A stretch of DNA of 33,444 nucleotides from Brevibacterium picturae (GCF_030453725.1 NZ_JAKDJU010000016.1:1-33444), one strand, 5' to 3'; counted from the first letter of the stretch, positions 23,666-32,671 are shown. Notes: generated from the letters alone by a model not told the origin. A program made the numbers and translations.

Positions 23666-26600
23666 CAGTCCTCCTCCTCGTTTTCTCTATTGTCCACCGT
23701 ATTCGTGTCAGCGGCCTCGTCGCTTCGGCCGCCGGAATCACGTGCCCCCTCGCCGAGGTTGCCCTGCTGAATCTTGCCGGCATCCTTGCCGATGTAGCCG
23801 CGGTCGGGATCCCCGTCCGTCGGGTCCCCGTCGTCGGCGCGGTTGGCGTCAATGGTCTCGGTCCGATTCCGGTCCACGGCATCGATGGGTCGCAGATCGA
23901 CCCGACCCGTGCGATCGTCGGCACTGTCGACGGCGCTGGCGGCGTCATCCGATGCCGAACTTCCCGCCGCCTCGGCGTCGGAGCCACTGGAACGGCTCTC
24001 CGATCCGGCGCTGTCGGTCGATCCGGCGCTGTCGGTCGATTCGCCACCGAAAGTGCGCCCCGGGGTGACACCGACTGCGGAGTCGCCACCGCGATGCGGA
24101 TGCCCGCCCTTGGTGGCCGCAGAATCAGCGGCGAGGGACTCGGCGACCACGTCATCGGAGACCGTGACGAGCTGGTTGCCCGATTCAGGGCTCAGCCCCG
24201 CCTCGCGCTGGTACTTCTCGACGAAGTCCACGAGCTCGGGACCGCGCGGACGCCTGCCCGGCAAGATCGTTCCGGCCACGTACTTGCTGTTCTGGATGAA
24301 CACATTGGGATCCATCGTGACACCCAGCAGGTCGTTCGCGGAGTCGCCTTCGACCGTGGCATCCCCGCCCACGCCCCAGTGGTAGGGCAGCCCGATCTGG
24401 TGGATGGTCTTCCCACCGATCCTCAGCGGCGTCATCCTCTTCGTCACGAGCACGCGGGCCTCGATGGCCGCCCGCGGGGAGACCAGGGTCGCCCAGCCGT
24501 AGGGCTCAAGACCCACCTCGGCGGCGAGCTCCGGTGAGATCTCGCAGAACATCTCCGGCTGCAGCTCGGACAGGTACGGCAGCCACCGCGACATGCCACC
24601 GGCGGTGTGGTGCTCGGTCAGCCGGTAGGTCGTGAACACATGCGGGTAGACCTCGGAGCCGGGGGTGCCGGCACCGGGCGCGGAGAGGTTGTCCTCGCGG
24701 CGCATGACCAGACGCGTCGGTGAGCTCTGCTGATCGTAGAGCGGGTTGGCAACCGTCGATTCCTGCGGCTCGTAGTGCGTGGGCATCGGCCCGTCGACCA
24801 TGCCGCTGGGTGCGAACAGCCAGCCCTTGCCGTCGGCCTGCATGATGAACGGGTCGTCCCCGTCGAGGTTGGCGGGACCGCCGTGGGGTCGGTCCGACCG
24901 TGCAGAGGGCGCACGGTCGATCGGGAAGTCGGGCACGTCCTTGCCCGTCCACTTGCCGGTCTCCTCGTCCCACCAGACGAACTTCTTCCGCTCCGACCAG
25001 GGTGTGCCGTCCGGCGCCGCCGAGGCACGGTTGTAGAGGATGCGACGGTTCGCCGGCCATGCCCACGCCCATTCGGCCGCAGTCTCGTCCTGTTCGTCAC
25101 GGGGTTTGCGCCTGGCGGCCATGTTCTGACCGCCTGAGTAGATGCCCGCGTAGATCCAACAGCCACCGGCGGTGGTGCCGTCGTCGGTCATCTGGTTGAA
25201 GTTGTCAAGCGGCTGCCCGTCCTTGTCGCCGCCGACGTAGTAGCCGTTGATCTCGGCCAGGACCGACTCCGGGTCGACCTCGCCTTCCTCGTCGATCGGG
25301 TAGTCCCAGGTCATGTCGAGGAGCGGACGATCGCGGGGATCCTCGGAGTCCTTCAACTTCTCGCGCACTCGCTTGCCGAGTTCGACGAAGAAATCCAGTT
25401 CGCTCTGCGCATCGCCGGGCGGGTTGACGGCCTTGTGCCGCCACTGCACGAGGCGCTGAGTCTGGGTGAAGGTGCCGGCCTTCTCGGTGTGGTTGGCGGC
25501 GGGCATGAAGAACATCTCGGTCTCGATGTCCTCGGTGGCCAGCTCACCGCTGGCGATCTCCGGACCGTCCTTCCACCAGGTGGCGGATTCGATGAGTCGG
25601 AAGTCGCGGACGACCATCCACTTGAGGTGACTCATCGCCATGCGCTGCATCCGCCCGTTCGCCGAACCCACAGCAGGGTTCTGGCCCAGCAGGAAGTACC
25701 CGTCGACACCGTCGTTGAGCATGCGGACCTGCGTCTGATAGGTGCCGTGGGCTCCGTTGATCTTCGGCAGATAGTCGTAGGCGAAGTTGTTGTCCTTCGT
25801 CGCTGCGTCACCCCACCAGGCCTTGAGCAGGTTCGTGGCATAGCTGCGCCCGTTGGCCCAGTAGCCCTTGTGGGTCTCCGGGGTGCCGACGGCCTTGACG
25901 TAGTCATCGAAGGTCTCGTGGACTCCGGCGCTGGGCATCGGCAGGTAGCCGGGCAGCAGGTTGAACAGGGTCGGGATGTCGGTCGAGCCCTGGATCGTGG
26001 CGTGTCCGCGCAGGGCCATGATGCCGCCGCCCGGCCGTCCCATGTTGCCCAGCAGCAGCTGGAGGATCGAGGCGGTGCGGATGAACTGCGCCCCCAGCGA
26101 GTGCTGGGTCCAGCCCACCGCGTAGGCGAAGCAGGTGGTGCGGTCGCGCCCGGAGTTCTGGGTCACGGACTCGACGAGGTATTCGAAGTCGGCGGGCTTG
26201 ATGCCGCAGTTCTCGGCCACCATCTCCGGGGTGTAGCGGGCATAGTGGCGCTTGAGAATCTGGAACACCGTGCGCGGATCCTGCAGAGACTCATCGGTGA
26301 CCGGGGCCCCCGACTCGTCGGTCTGGTAGGACCAGGTCGAGTTGTCGTAGGAGTTCGTCTCCGGGTCGAATCCGGAGAAGAGTCCGCCCAGGTCTTCGGT
26401 GTCCTGATAGTTCTCACTGATGAGGTTCGTCGCATTTGTGTAGGCACGGACGTACTCGTCGAAGTGCAGACCGTCGCTCAGGACGCGGTTGATGAGCGCA
26501 CCGAGCAGGACGATGTCGGAGCCGGCCCGGATCGGGACGTGCTTATCGGCAACCGCCGTGGTGCGCGTGAAACGAGGATCGACGTGGATGACGCGGGCAC

Positions 26601-27330
26601 CTCGGGCCTTGGCCTCGGTCACCCATTGGAAGCCCACTGGGTGGCACTCGGCCATATTGGATCCCTGGATGATGATGCAGTCCGCATTCGCCATATCCTG
26701 GACGGGTTGTGTGGCGCCGCCTCGCCCGAACGAGGTTCCCAGACTGGGAACCGTGGCGGAGTGTCAAATACGCGCCTGGTTCTCGATCTGAATCGCACCC
26801 GCCGCCGTGTAGAGCTTCTTCGCGAGGTAGTTCTCCTCGTTGTCGATGGTCGCCCCGCCGAGACTGGCGATCCCCATCGTGCGACGCAGCGGGTGGCCCT
26901 TCTCGTCGAAGTCCTCCCAGTGGTTGCGGCGGGCTTCGATGAAGCGGTCGGCGACCATGTCGATCGCCGTATTCAGATCGAGCTTCTGCCAGTCCTTGGC
27001 TCGAGGGGCTCGGTAGAGGACGTCGGTGACGCGTCCGTTGGCGTTGACCAGCTGTTCGCTGGCGGCTCCCTTGGGGCAGAGACGGCCCCGCGAGATGGGT
27101 GAGTCAGGGTCGCCTTCGATCTGGATGACCTTGTCATCCTTGACGAAGACCTTCTGGCCGCAGCCGACTGCGCAGTACGGGCAGACCGACTGCACCATCT
27201 TGTCTGCTGTGGCGGTGCGTGAGGTGGTCTCACGCGTCTTCTGGGACACCACTGATTCGCCGCGTCCCGACGCATCGGATGAACGCAGCTGCCGAATCAC
27301 CGGCCACTCGAGAGGACTGAACCGAGCCAT
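23665..27330 (-). CDS. fdnG: Formate dehydrogenase catalytic subunit with selenocysteine (UGA at codon 189)
   Basis: A molybdopterin enzyme oxidising formate to CO2. Both reading frames on either side of the TGA at 26766-26764 belong to one protein: NQARI, then Sec, then HSATVPSLGTSFGRGGAT, as in E. coli FdnG around its selenocysteine. Total length is 1221 residues. An N-terminal [4Fe-4S] site is C50, C53, C57 and C85 (CPYCAVGC; GRLCPKG). The N-terminus has no twin-arginine signal, suggesting cytoplasmic catalysis. Residues from about 1050 form a Ser/Asp/Gly-rich acidic tail absent from typical family members. A -10-like TAGGGT lies 6 bases before the ATG. selC, selA and selD are in the window; selB is not. 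Confidence 0.95.
24004..24042 (-). repeat. 18-bp tandem duplication in the FdnG tail
   Basis: GATCCGGCGCTGTCGGTC is repeated directly in the DNA for the acidic C-terminal tail, encoding two successive STDSAG units. Slippage-type growth of the disordered tail is the simplest reading. Confidence 0.75.
26734..26763 (-). promoter_or_regulatory. Bacterial SECIS-like hairpin after the UGA codon
   Basis: On the mRNA, 11 bases after the UGA, GGTTCCCA (26752-26745) pairs perfectly with TGGGAACC (26741-26734) around a 3-base GTC loop. The sequence just after UGA (CAC) and the apical CAGTCTG resemble the E. coli fdhF SECIS. This would recruit SelB to decode UGA. A second hairpin, CCTCG with CGAGG, follows immediately. 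Confidence 0.75.
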
Positions 27331-27418
27331 GGCTCAACCCTAGCCCCTCTCGATGGCCGGTGGTGACCAAATCGGTCACGATCTTTCGAGGTGTTTCACG
27401 AGGTGAGACGCGGTGTTC
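27331..27418 (-). promoter_or_regulatory. Promoter and candidate operator of the formate dehydrogenase operon
   Basis: TAGGGT (27342-27337) ends 6 bases before the fdnG ATG, with no ribosome site between, so the message is probably leaderless. Just upstream, GTGACC (27363-27368) and GGTCAC (27374-27379) form a perfect inverted repeat with a 5-base spacer, overlapping the expected -35 edge. Its GTGA/TCAC half-sites recall CRP/FNR-type operators but the spacing is not the standard one. Confidence 0.4.
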
Positions 27419-28141
27419 TCAATCCGTGATCCTGTGTGCCAGAAGCACACTGTCGTCGAGTTCGGCCGGCTGGCCGTCGGGCCCTTCGACCTCACGGGTG
27501 CGCAGTTCGGCGAGATCGATCTCCCACCGGACGGGACTGCCGCCGATGAGCAGGGCGAAGTCACCGTTCGGACTCACCGGTTCATGGTGGTGGCCCTCAC
27601 CGTGGCCCAGTTCTTCATCATAGTTCTGCGCCCAGGGCGGCATTTCGGCATGGGAGATGAGCAGCAGTCTGCCATCCGGCGCGACGTGCTCGGCCACTTT
27701 CCCGACAAGCTCTTCCCGGGTGTCGGGCAACCGGGTGTGGAGGAAGCAGCCGACGACCAGGTCAAAGCCGCCTCGGCGAGGGCCGTCTGTCTGCTCCGGT
27801 TCGGCAGAACCGGGCCCCGATCCGCTCCAGGTGGAGACGTCGGCGACCTCGAAGGATGCGGTGACACCCTTCGCGGCTGCGGCCTCTGTGGCCCGGTCGA
27901 TGGCCGTCTGCGACAGGTCGATGCCGACGACGTCCCAGCCGTTCTCGGCCAGCCAGATGACGTCAGCCCCCTCACCGCAGCCGACGTCGAGGACCCGGCC
28001 GGGGGTGAGACTGCCGACCGTGGCGACAAGGGCCTCGTTGGGGTTGCCCGACCAGACCGCGTCGTCTCCGGCGTAGCGTTCTTCCCAGGCCGCGACGGAG
28101 TCAGGGACTCCGGCATTCGCGACCTGTTGGGGTTCGGTCAC
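27419..28141 (-). CDS. Class I SAM-dependent methyltransferase
   Basis: A 240-residue methyltransferase with the SAM motif VLDVGCGEGAD (50-60), the acidic GIDLS at the end of strand 2, and FDLVVGCFLH. It resembles the broad TehB-like group, some of which methylate tellurite, selenite or small thiols; the substrate here is unknown. The N-terminal AAWEERYAGDDAVWSGNPN is characteristic of the actinobacterial branch. A His cluster (H180, H184-H186) is present in the C-terminal part. The GTG start overlaps the thioredoxin stop as GTGA, forming a two-gene unit. Confidence 0.85.
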   Translation of the reverse strand: MTEPQQVANAGVPDSVAAWEERYAGDDAVWSGNPNEALVATVGSLTPGRVLDVGCGEGADVIWLAENGWDVVGIDLSQTAIDRATEAAAAKGVTASFEVADVSTWSGSGPGSAEPEQTDGPRRGGFDLVVGCFLHTRLPDTREELVGKVAEHVAPDGRLLLISHAEMPPWAQNYDEELGHGEGHHHEPVSPNGDFALLIGGSPVRWEIDLAELRTREVEGPDGQPAELDDSVLLAHRITD

Positions 28142-28575
28142 TGCTGAGTTCCCGGCTCGGGGGACACCTCGGTTGCCTCGGATTCGACGGCGGCTTCCGA
28201 GCCTTCGTCTGCTTCGGCCTCCTGCTTGGCCAGTTCCGCACGGACCTCGTCCATATCGAGTTCCTTGACCGCGGTGATGACCTGCTCGAGCTGAGGTGCG
28301 GCGAGCGCGCCGGGCTGGGCGAAGACGACGATGCCCTCACGGAAGGCGACGAGAGTCGGGATCGAGGAGATCGAGAAGAGACCAGCGATCTCCTGCTGGG
28401 CTTCGGTGTCGACCTTGCCGAAGGTCACGTCCGAGTGCTGTTCGGAGGCCTCTTCGTACACAGGTGCGAACTGCTTGCAGGGGCCGCACCAGTCGGCCCA
28501 GAAGTCGAGAAGAAGGATCGAGCTGTCGGTGATGGTTGACTCGAAGTTGTCTTTGGTGATTTCAATCGTAGACAT
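28138..28575 (-). CDS. trxA: Thioredoxin with acidic C-terminal extension
   Basis: A 145-residue cytoplasmic thioredoxin with active site WADWCGPCK (C30, C33) and the cis-Pro loop ISSIPTLVAF. The core ends near residue 110; the last ~35 residues (EAEADEGSEAAVESEATEV and on) are acidic and probably disordered, making it longer than the usual ~108. TAGACT (28587-28582) lies 6 bases before the ATG, with no ribosome site, fitting a leaderless start. It is co-translated with the downstream methyltransferase. Confidence 0.93.
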   Translation of the reverse strand: MSTIEITKDNFESTITDSSILLLDFWADWCGPCKQFAPVYEEASEQHSDVTFGKVDTEAQQEIAGLFSISSIPTLVAFREGIVVFAQPGALAAPQLEQVITAVKELDMDEVRAELAKQEAEADEGSEAAVESEATEVSPEPGTQQ

Positions 28576-28633
28576 CCGGGCAGTCTAAACGCCGAGGATG
28601 AATACTGTCTGGACACTGCCGCAGATCGGAAAC

Positions 28634-28698
28634 GTTCACGGCGTGTCGGAGCGGGTTCTGATCGGCTCGGTCGGGTCAGTCGGCCCCACGCCGTGAAC
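28634..28698. terminator. 12-bp inverted repeat downstream of the LCP gene
   Basis: GTTCACGGCGTG (28634-28645) and CACGCCGTGAAC (28687-28698) are perfect inverted arms with a 41-base loop. On the minus strand the hairpin follows the stop of the LCP gene at 28711 by 12 bases and is followed by GTTTCC, so it probably ends that transcript before the trx promoter. Confidence 0.55.
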
Positions 28699-28710
28699 GA
28701 GCTCCGCGAG

Positions 28711-29778
28711 TCAGTCGACGAGGTCGACCAGCTCGTCGATCGGCTCATCTGCGGTGATTGCGGAGAAGACATCGTAGGCCGCCGGAGATTTGACGACGCG
28801 GTTCTGATTGTCCGGTGCCGGCTGCCACGGCATGATCGCGAAGGTGATGGAGTCTTCGGGTACCGAGGACACGGTCGAGGCCAGTGAGCCGAGTGCCGAG
28901 ATCGAATCGAGTCCTTCATCGACTCGCAGCGATGAGGTGACTGCGTCCAGGAAGCTGTACATCCGGTCGGGTCTCGACAGCGTGTGGGAACTCTTCGCTC
29001 TGTCGATGATGGAGTTCATGACCATCTGCTGGTTGCCCATGCGCGAGATGTCGCTGCCGTCACCGACAGCGTGACGCGTCCGTGCAAGTGCCAGAGCATC
29101 GGTGCCGCCCAGGGTCTGCGTCCCTGCCGGCAGATCGAGATTCGCCTTGTCGTCGTGCAAGGGTTCGTCGAGATCGACGATGATGCCGTCCAAGGCATCG
29201 ACGATCGTGGCGAAGCCGTCGAAGTTGACTTCGATGAAGTGATCCACGCGGACTCCGGTGAGTTCTTCGGCGGCGGTGACCGAGCAGGCAGGACCCTGAT
29301 TGAGTGCCGAATTGATCATCGACCGCTGCGCCGCGGAAGCACCGGATCCGGTGTCCTCGCAGGCAGGCATGTCGATCATCGTGTCGCGCGGGATCTGGAC
29401 GGCGTCGATGCGGGACGAGTCGTCGGAGATGTGGGCCACGATCATCGCATCGCTGCGAGCGCCATCGGCCGCACCATAGTCCTCACCGTCGAGCTCACGA
29501 GTATCGGAGCCGAGGATGAGGACATTCAGCTCGTTCGTGATCTTCTCCGGCACCTCGCCGCCCCCTGCGCGCAGCGGCGAGGACGTGATGTTCGCCTTCA
29601 GACCGTTCACGGCGGCCACGATCGTCACCGGGACTGCGATGACGAGAACCGCGACCAAGGCGACGATGGTACGGCGACGGCGGTACTTCGCGGCCAGGCG
29701 GCGCTGACGCCGCGTGCCCAGTTGCTGCCGTTGAGGGTCCAGTTGCTGCCATTGAGGGTCGGTGCTGGGGAGCTGCAT
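28711..29778 (-). CDS. LytR-CpsA-Psr (LCP) family cell-wall ligase
   Basis: LCP enzymes transfer teichoic acids, arabinogalactan-type or capsular polymers from lipid carriers to peptidoglycan outside the membrane. The 355-residue protein has a Gln/Arg-rich cytoplasmic head, one membrane helix (about 37-59, TIVALVAVLVIAVPVTIVAA) and an extracellular LCP domain: LILGSDTRE, RSDAMIVAHI, AVQIPRDTMI, and the LALARTRHAVGDGSDISRMG block with conserved arginines. The head contains a duplicated QQLDPQ-type unit encoded by a 21-bp direct repeat. Monocistronic as far as visible. Confidence 0.92.
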   Translation of the reverse strand: MQLPSTDPQWQQLDPQRQQLGTRRQRRLAAKYRRRRTIVALVAVLVIAVPVTIVAAVNGLKANITSSPLRAGGGEVPEKITNELNVLILGSDTRELDGEDYGAADGARSDAMIVAHISDDSSRIDAVQIPRDTMIDMPACEDTGSGASAAQRSMINSALNQGPACSVTAAEELTGVRVDHFIEVNFDGFATIVDALDGIIVDLDEPLHDDKANLDLPAGTQTLGGTDALALARTRHAVGDGSDISRMGNQQMVMNSIIDRAKSSHTLSRPDRMYSFLDAVTSSLRVDEGLDSISALGSLASTVSSVPEDSITFAIMPWQPAPDNQNRVVKSPAAYDVFSAITADEPIDELVDLVD

Positions 29779-30319
29779 CTGTGATCACTTCGAGGCCGGG
29801 GTCAGATTGCATACAATCCTAAACATGGTTTCTCCGAACTTTCTGGCACCGATGGCCCCGACATTCTGTTAGAGTTAAATTGTTCCCGTACGAAACTGTG
29901 CGGAACACATGGTGTCGCGAGCGTAGGTAGATTCGCTTGGCGCCGTGCAGTTGCCAGTTGGCGCGTGTCTACCGTCCGCGCCTCTTAAGATTTTTTCTGA
30001 CTTTTCAATCCAGCCGTTCTGCGGCTTCCGTCCAGCACCTTCGAGTGCATTACCGATACCGAGCTTTCCCGCTTTCGCCTGAGGCAAGGATTCTTCTCAT
30101 CAGCACGAACTCCGGACTGTCGGTGTCTCCACAGTTTTTCGTCGGACCTGCGCTCAATGCGCAGATCATCCAGCGGAAAGTCACACAATCAGACGGTCCA
30201 CTGATCGGCGATGTCGACCAATTCGGGTCCCTGAGAGTGTGAACAGCCGGGCCCACAAAAGGGTCCGACCATCCAGATCGCTCCGGCGGTCACCAGTTTA
30301 AAATAAGGATACAAAGATT
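29779..30319. other. Long non-coding region between LCP and cold-shock genes
   Basis: This 541-base divergent gap must hold the promoters of both neighbours. The part nearest the cold-shock gene (AAATAAGGATACAAAG before the ATG) is its leader; cold-shock genes often have long structured leaders. I find no convincing -35/-10 pair. The short frames here look like chance and I see no RNA gene or repeat. Confidence 0.4.
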
Positions 30320-30523
30320 ATGGCTACAGGTACCGTGAAATGGTTCAACTCGGAAAAGGGATTCGGATTCATCCAGCCTGACGACGGTTCGGCTGACGTG
30401 TTCACTCACTTCTCCGCGATTGACGCCACCGGCTACCGCGAACTCACCGAGGGTCAGAAGGTCGACTTCGACTCGGAAATGGGTTCCAAGGGCCTTCAGG
30501 CCACCAGCGTTCGTCCCCTCTGA
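30320..30523 (+). CDS. cspA: Cold-shock protein, CspA family
   Basis: A 67-residue single OB-fold nucleic-acid-binding protein, full family length. RNP1 is KGFGFIQ and RNP2 is VFTHFS; the start MATGTVKWFNSEKGFGF is canonical for actinobacterial Csp. It binds single-stranded RNA/DNA as an RNA chaperone. AAGGA lies about 11 bases before the ATG. Monocistronic. Confidence 0.97.
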   Translation: MATGTVKWFNSEKGFGFIQPDDGSADVFTHFSAIDATGYRELTEGQKVDFDSEMGSKGLQATSVRPL

Positions 30524-30899
30524 GAAACGCGTAACTCTCCGATCCCAGCCTGATCGCCGTTGATTCGTCGATAGTGGTCGTCCGCCGGGAGCGGAGTTAC
30601 CCTCAGTTTTACCAAAAGCGTGTGTTCGCGTTTGGAGCTTGTGTTCTCACCTGCTCCGATCACGACCGCACGCTTTTCGGCGTTCCGGGGCATTGATACC
30701 GGGAATCTGTGGGTCATCAACCCGAATCTGTCGCGGTAGTCGAAGAAGACGAATCCCTCCATCCTGGCCCTACTTGCTTCGCCCACCTGCAGCGGCTTCA
30801 CCTGCTCCTCCTGCAGTTCGAAACAGGAAGCGACCGACCTGCCCTGCGGCCTCTGCGTGAGGACCCACCGGCGATTCCGGACCGAAGGGCTCGTCGCAA
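30524..30899. other. Gap after the cold-shock gene without a supported gene
   Basis: Open frames run through this stretch on both strands, but none has a recognisable motif, ribosome site or persuasive composition. GTAACTC (30531-30537) and GAGTTAC (30594-30600) are inverted and could form a long-loop terminator hairpin for the cold-shock gene. Confidence 0.35.
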
Positions 30900-31328
30900 T
30901 CATTTCTGAGCCACAGGCCTTCGTGCGAACGATGGAGCCAGGCGTCCCAGCAGTTCGGTCAGCTGCTCCTGCTCGGCGGAGTCGAAGAGGTCACCCAGCA
31001 GGGCAGTGGCCTTCTCGTCGGCGACCGTGACCGCGTCCCGATAGAGTTCGGCGCCGACGTCGGTCACGCACACGAGCGCGATCCTCGCATCGTGCGGATC
31101 GGAGTCTCTGGTGAGATAGCCGAGCTTCTCGAGCGGTGCCACCAAGCGAGCGATCCCCGAGGGGGTGATTCCCAAACGATCGGCCAACTCGACGCGACGC
31201 AGTCGTCGACCCGGCGCGGAGCACAGACTCTGCAGCACGGTCAGATCGTTGAGCGACAGCCCCTGGACCTCCAGCTTTCGCCGGATCTCTGTATCGGCTC
31301 GCACGAGTCGCATGCACAGCTCCAACAT
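30900..31328 (-). CDS. MarR-family transcriptional regulator
   Basis: A 142-residue winged-helix regulator. The DNA-binding region reads RVELADRLGITPSGIARLVAPLEKLGYL followed by the wing TRDSDPHDARIALVCVT, standard for MarR. The ATG at 31328 is chosen because AAAGGG lies 9 bases upstream; a GTG three codons earlier has none. A palindrome upstream at 31356-31367 is a candidate autoregulatory site. No target enzyme or transporter is adjacent on this strand, so the ligand is unknown. Confidence 0.9.
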   Translation of the reverse strand: MLELCMRLVRADTEIRRKLEVQGLSLNDLTVLQSLCSAPGRRLRRVELADRLGITPSGIARLVAPLEKLGYLTRDSDPHDARIALVCVTDVGAELYRDAVTVADEKATALLGDLFDSAEQEQLTELLGRLAPSFARRPVAQK

Positions 31329-31346
31329 GAAACACACCCTTTCATT

Positions 31347-31374
31347 GTTAACTCATTGAGTACTCAACGATAAC
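31347..31374. promoter_or_regulatory. Candidate MarR operator
   Basis: The perfect 12-bp palindrome TTGAGTACTCAA (31356-31367) lies 28 bases before the MarR start, within a wider near-symmetric GTTA...TAAC frame. Position and symmetry fit autoregulation. Confidence 0.45.
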
Positions 31375-31499
31375 CTGCTGATGCCCGCTTTCGCGAATCG
31401 CTGCGCTCTGCACGGAAGTCACCTGCAACGAAGGTTCCGGGCAGTCGGATCGAGCGACACCCGGATTTCGCGGGCAATCGCCTGAGTGTCGTGGACCCA

Positions 31500-31536
31500 T
31501 TGCCGCCCCATCGCGGTGAATCATAGGCTTTCAGCT
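31500..31536 (+). promoter_or_regulatory. Promoter of the membrane protein/TetR pair
   Basis: TTGCCG (31500-31505), an 18-base spacer and TAGGCT (31524-31529) end 7 bases before the ATG at 31537. This is the clearest -35/-10 pair in the window and implies a leaderless or near-leaderless transcript. Confidence 0.5.
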
Positions 31537-32079
31537 ATGGAATCACAGTCGTACCACCACAAGGCAGGCAATGCCGCCAGCCCGCCGCCGACGCGAGCTC
31601 CGCGGCCGACACGAGCTCCGCGGCCGCTGCGCTGGCTGGTCGTCGGGGTCGTCGCCAGCATTGTTCTGCTCATTGCCCTTCCCATCGTCATGATGATCGA
31701 TCAGGCCGGGCTGAGGGCCGCCATCGACGAGGACACCGGGGGTGGCCTGAATCCCGAATGGATGGACTGGGTCCTCGTCGCGACCATCGTCTACGCGGTC
31801 GTCCTCCACCTCGTCGACGTCGCGCTGCTGCTCTGGCTGGTCCCCCGCGTGCTGCGCGGACGCAATTGGGCTCGCATCACATTGACGATCTACCTGGTGA
31901 TCGCCACCTATTTCAGCCTCTATTCGGCAGCTCAGGGCGCAATGTTCCTGTGGGCGGTGATCCCGACGGACATTCTGCACGTCCTCATGATCGGGCTGCT
32001 CTGGATTCCTGCCTCCGCACGTCGACACTTCGCATCCCAGTCGGAGAGGACTTCTCATGCCCAAGCTCATCGATCATGA
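31537..32079 (+). CDS. Four-helix membrane protein of unknown function
   Basis: A 180-residue membrane protein. After a Pro/Arg-rich head with a duplicated PTRAPR unit (18-bp DNA repeat) there are about four helices: WLVVGVVASIVLLIALPIVMM, WVLVATIVYAVVLHLVDVAL, ITLTIYLVIATYFSLYSA and FLWAVIPTDILHVLMIGLLW. I do not recognise a characterised family. The start is supported by the promoter just upstream. Its 3' end overlaps the TetR gene by 23 bases, so the regulator and membrane protein are probably functionally linked. Confidence 0.75.
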   Translation: MESQSYHHKAGNAASPPPTRAPRPTRAPRPLRWLVVGVVASIVLLIALPIVMMIDQAGLRAAIDEDTGGGLNPEWMDWVLVATIVYAVVLHLVDVALLLWLVPRVLRGRNWARITLTIYLVIATYFSLYSAAQGAMFLWAVIPTDILHVLMIGLLWIPASARRHFASQSERTSHAQAHRS

Positions 32080-32671
32080 GAGTCGGCGCGAAGAGATCGC
32101 CGCCGCAGCGTGGCGAGTCATCGTCCGCGAGGGAGTCGGCGGAGCTTCCGTGCGCACAGTGGCGGCGGAAGCCGGGCTGTCCGTCGGGTCGCTTCGGCAC
32201 GTGTTCGCCAGCCAATCCCAACTCCTCTCCTTCGCCATGCAACTGGTCATCGATCGGGCCGGTGAACGTGTGAGGGAGCTCCCGTCCCGGGAGAGCCCAC
32301 TCGAGTCCGCTGAGGACATCGCGCGAGAGCTGCTGCCCCTGGACGAGGAGCGTCGCCTCGAGATGGAGGTCTATCTCGCCGTCTTCTCCGCCGCCGGGTC
32401 CGACCCCGGCCTGCAGGAGACGAAAGTCAGTGCGTGGAAGCGTGTCCGCACAGCCTGCCGCCTCGTCATCGACCAGACAGTCGGGAACGGATCGTCGGAT
32501 TCGACTCAGCGGACTCAACGATTCGAGACCGAAGTGACCCTTCTCCACGCCGTCATCGACGGTCTGGCCTCCCACTTGGTGTGGCAGCCTGCAGTGCTGG
32601 GCGCCGAAGATGCTCGATGTGCTCTCGTCGACCATCTTCAGCAGATGCAGGCTCGACTCTCCGCAGACTGA
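32057..32671 (+). CDS. TetR-family transcriptional regulator
   Basis: A 204-residue TetR/AcrR-type repressor. The N-terminal helix-turn-helix covers about residues 9-55 (RREEIAAAAWRVIVREGVGG, then TVAAEAGLSVGSLRHVFAS). The C-terminal ligand domain resembles the BetI-type branch. GGAGAGGA lies before the ATG. It overlaps the preceding membrane-protein gene and is followed by 114 bases before the HAD gene. Ligand unknown. Confidence 0.9.
   Translation: MPKLIDHESRREEIAAAAWRVIVREGVGGASVRTVAAEAGLSVGSLRHVFASQSQLLSFAMQLVIDRAGERVRELPSRESPLESAEDIARELLPLDEERRLEMEVYLAVFSAAGSDPGLQETKVSAWKRVRTACRLVIDQTVGNGSSDSTQRTQRFETEVTLLHAVIDGLASHLVWQPAVLGAEDARCALVDHLQQMQARLSAD

Noticed and set aside
26764..26766. In-frame stop splitting the formate dehydrogenase gene as a sign of a pseudogene
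   Set aside because: The TGA aligns with the selenocysteine position, a SECIS-like hairpin follows and the tRNA-Sec, selA and selD genes are present.
29937..30242. Plus-strand frame of 101 codons before the cold-shock gene
   Set aside because: No motif, no ribosome site, and composition typical of a chance frame in a leader region.
30496..30903. Minus-strand frame of 135 codons after the cold-shock gene
   Set aside because: Overlaps the end of the cold-shock gene antisense, has no recognisable domain and no start signal.
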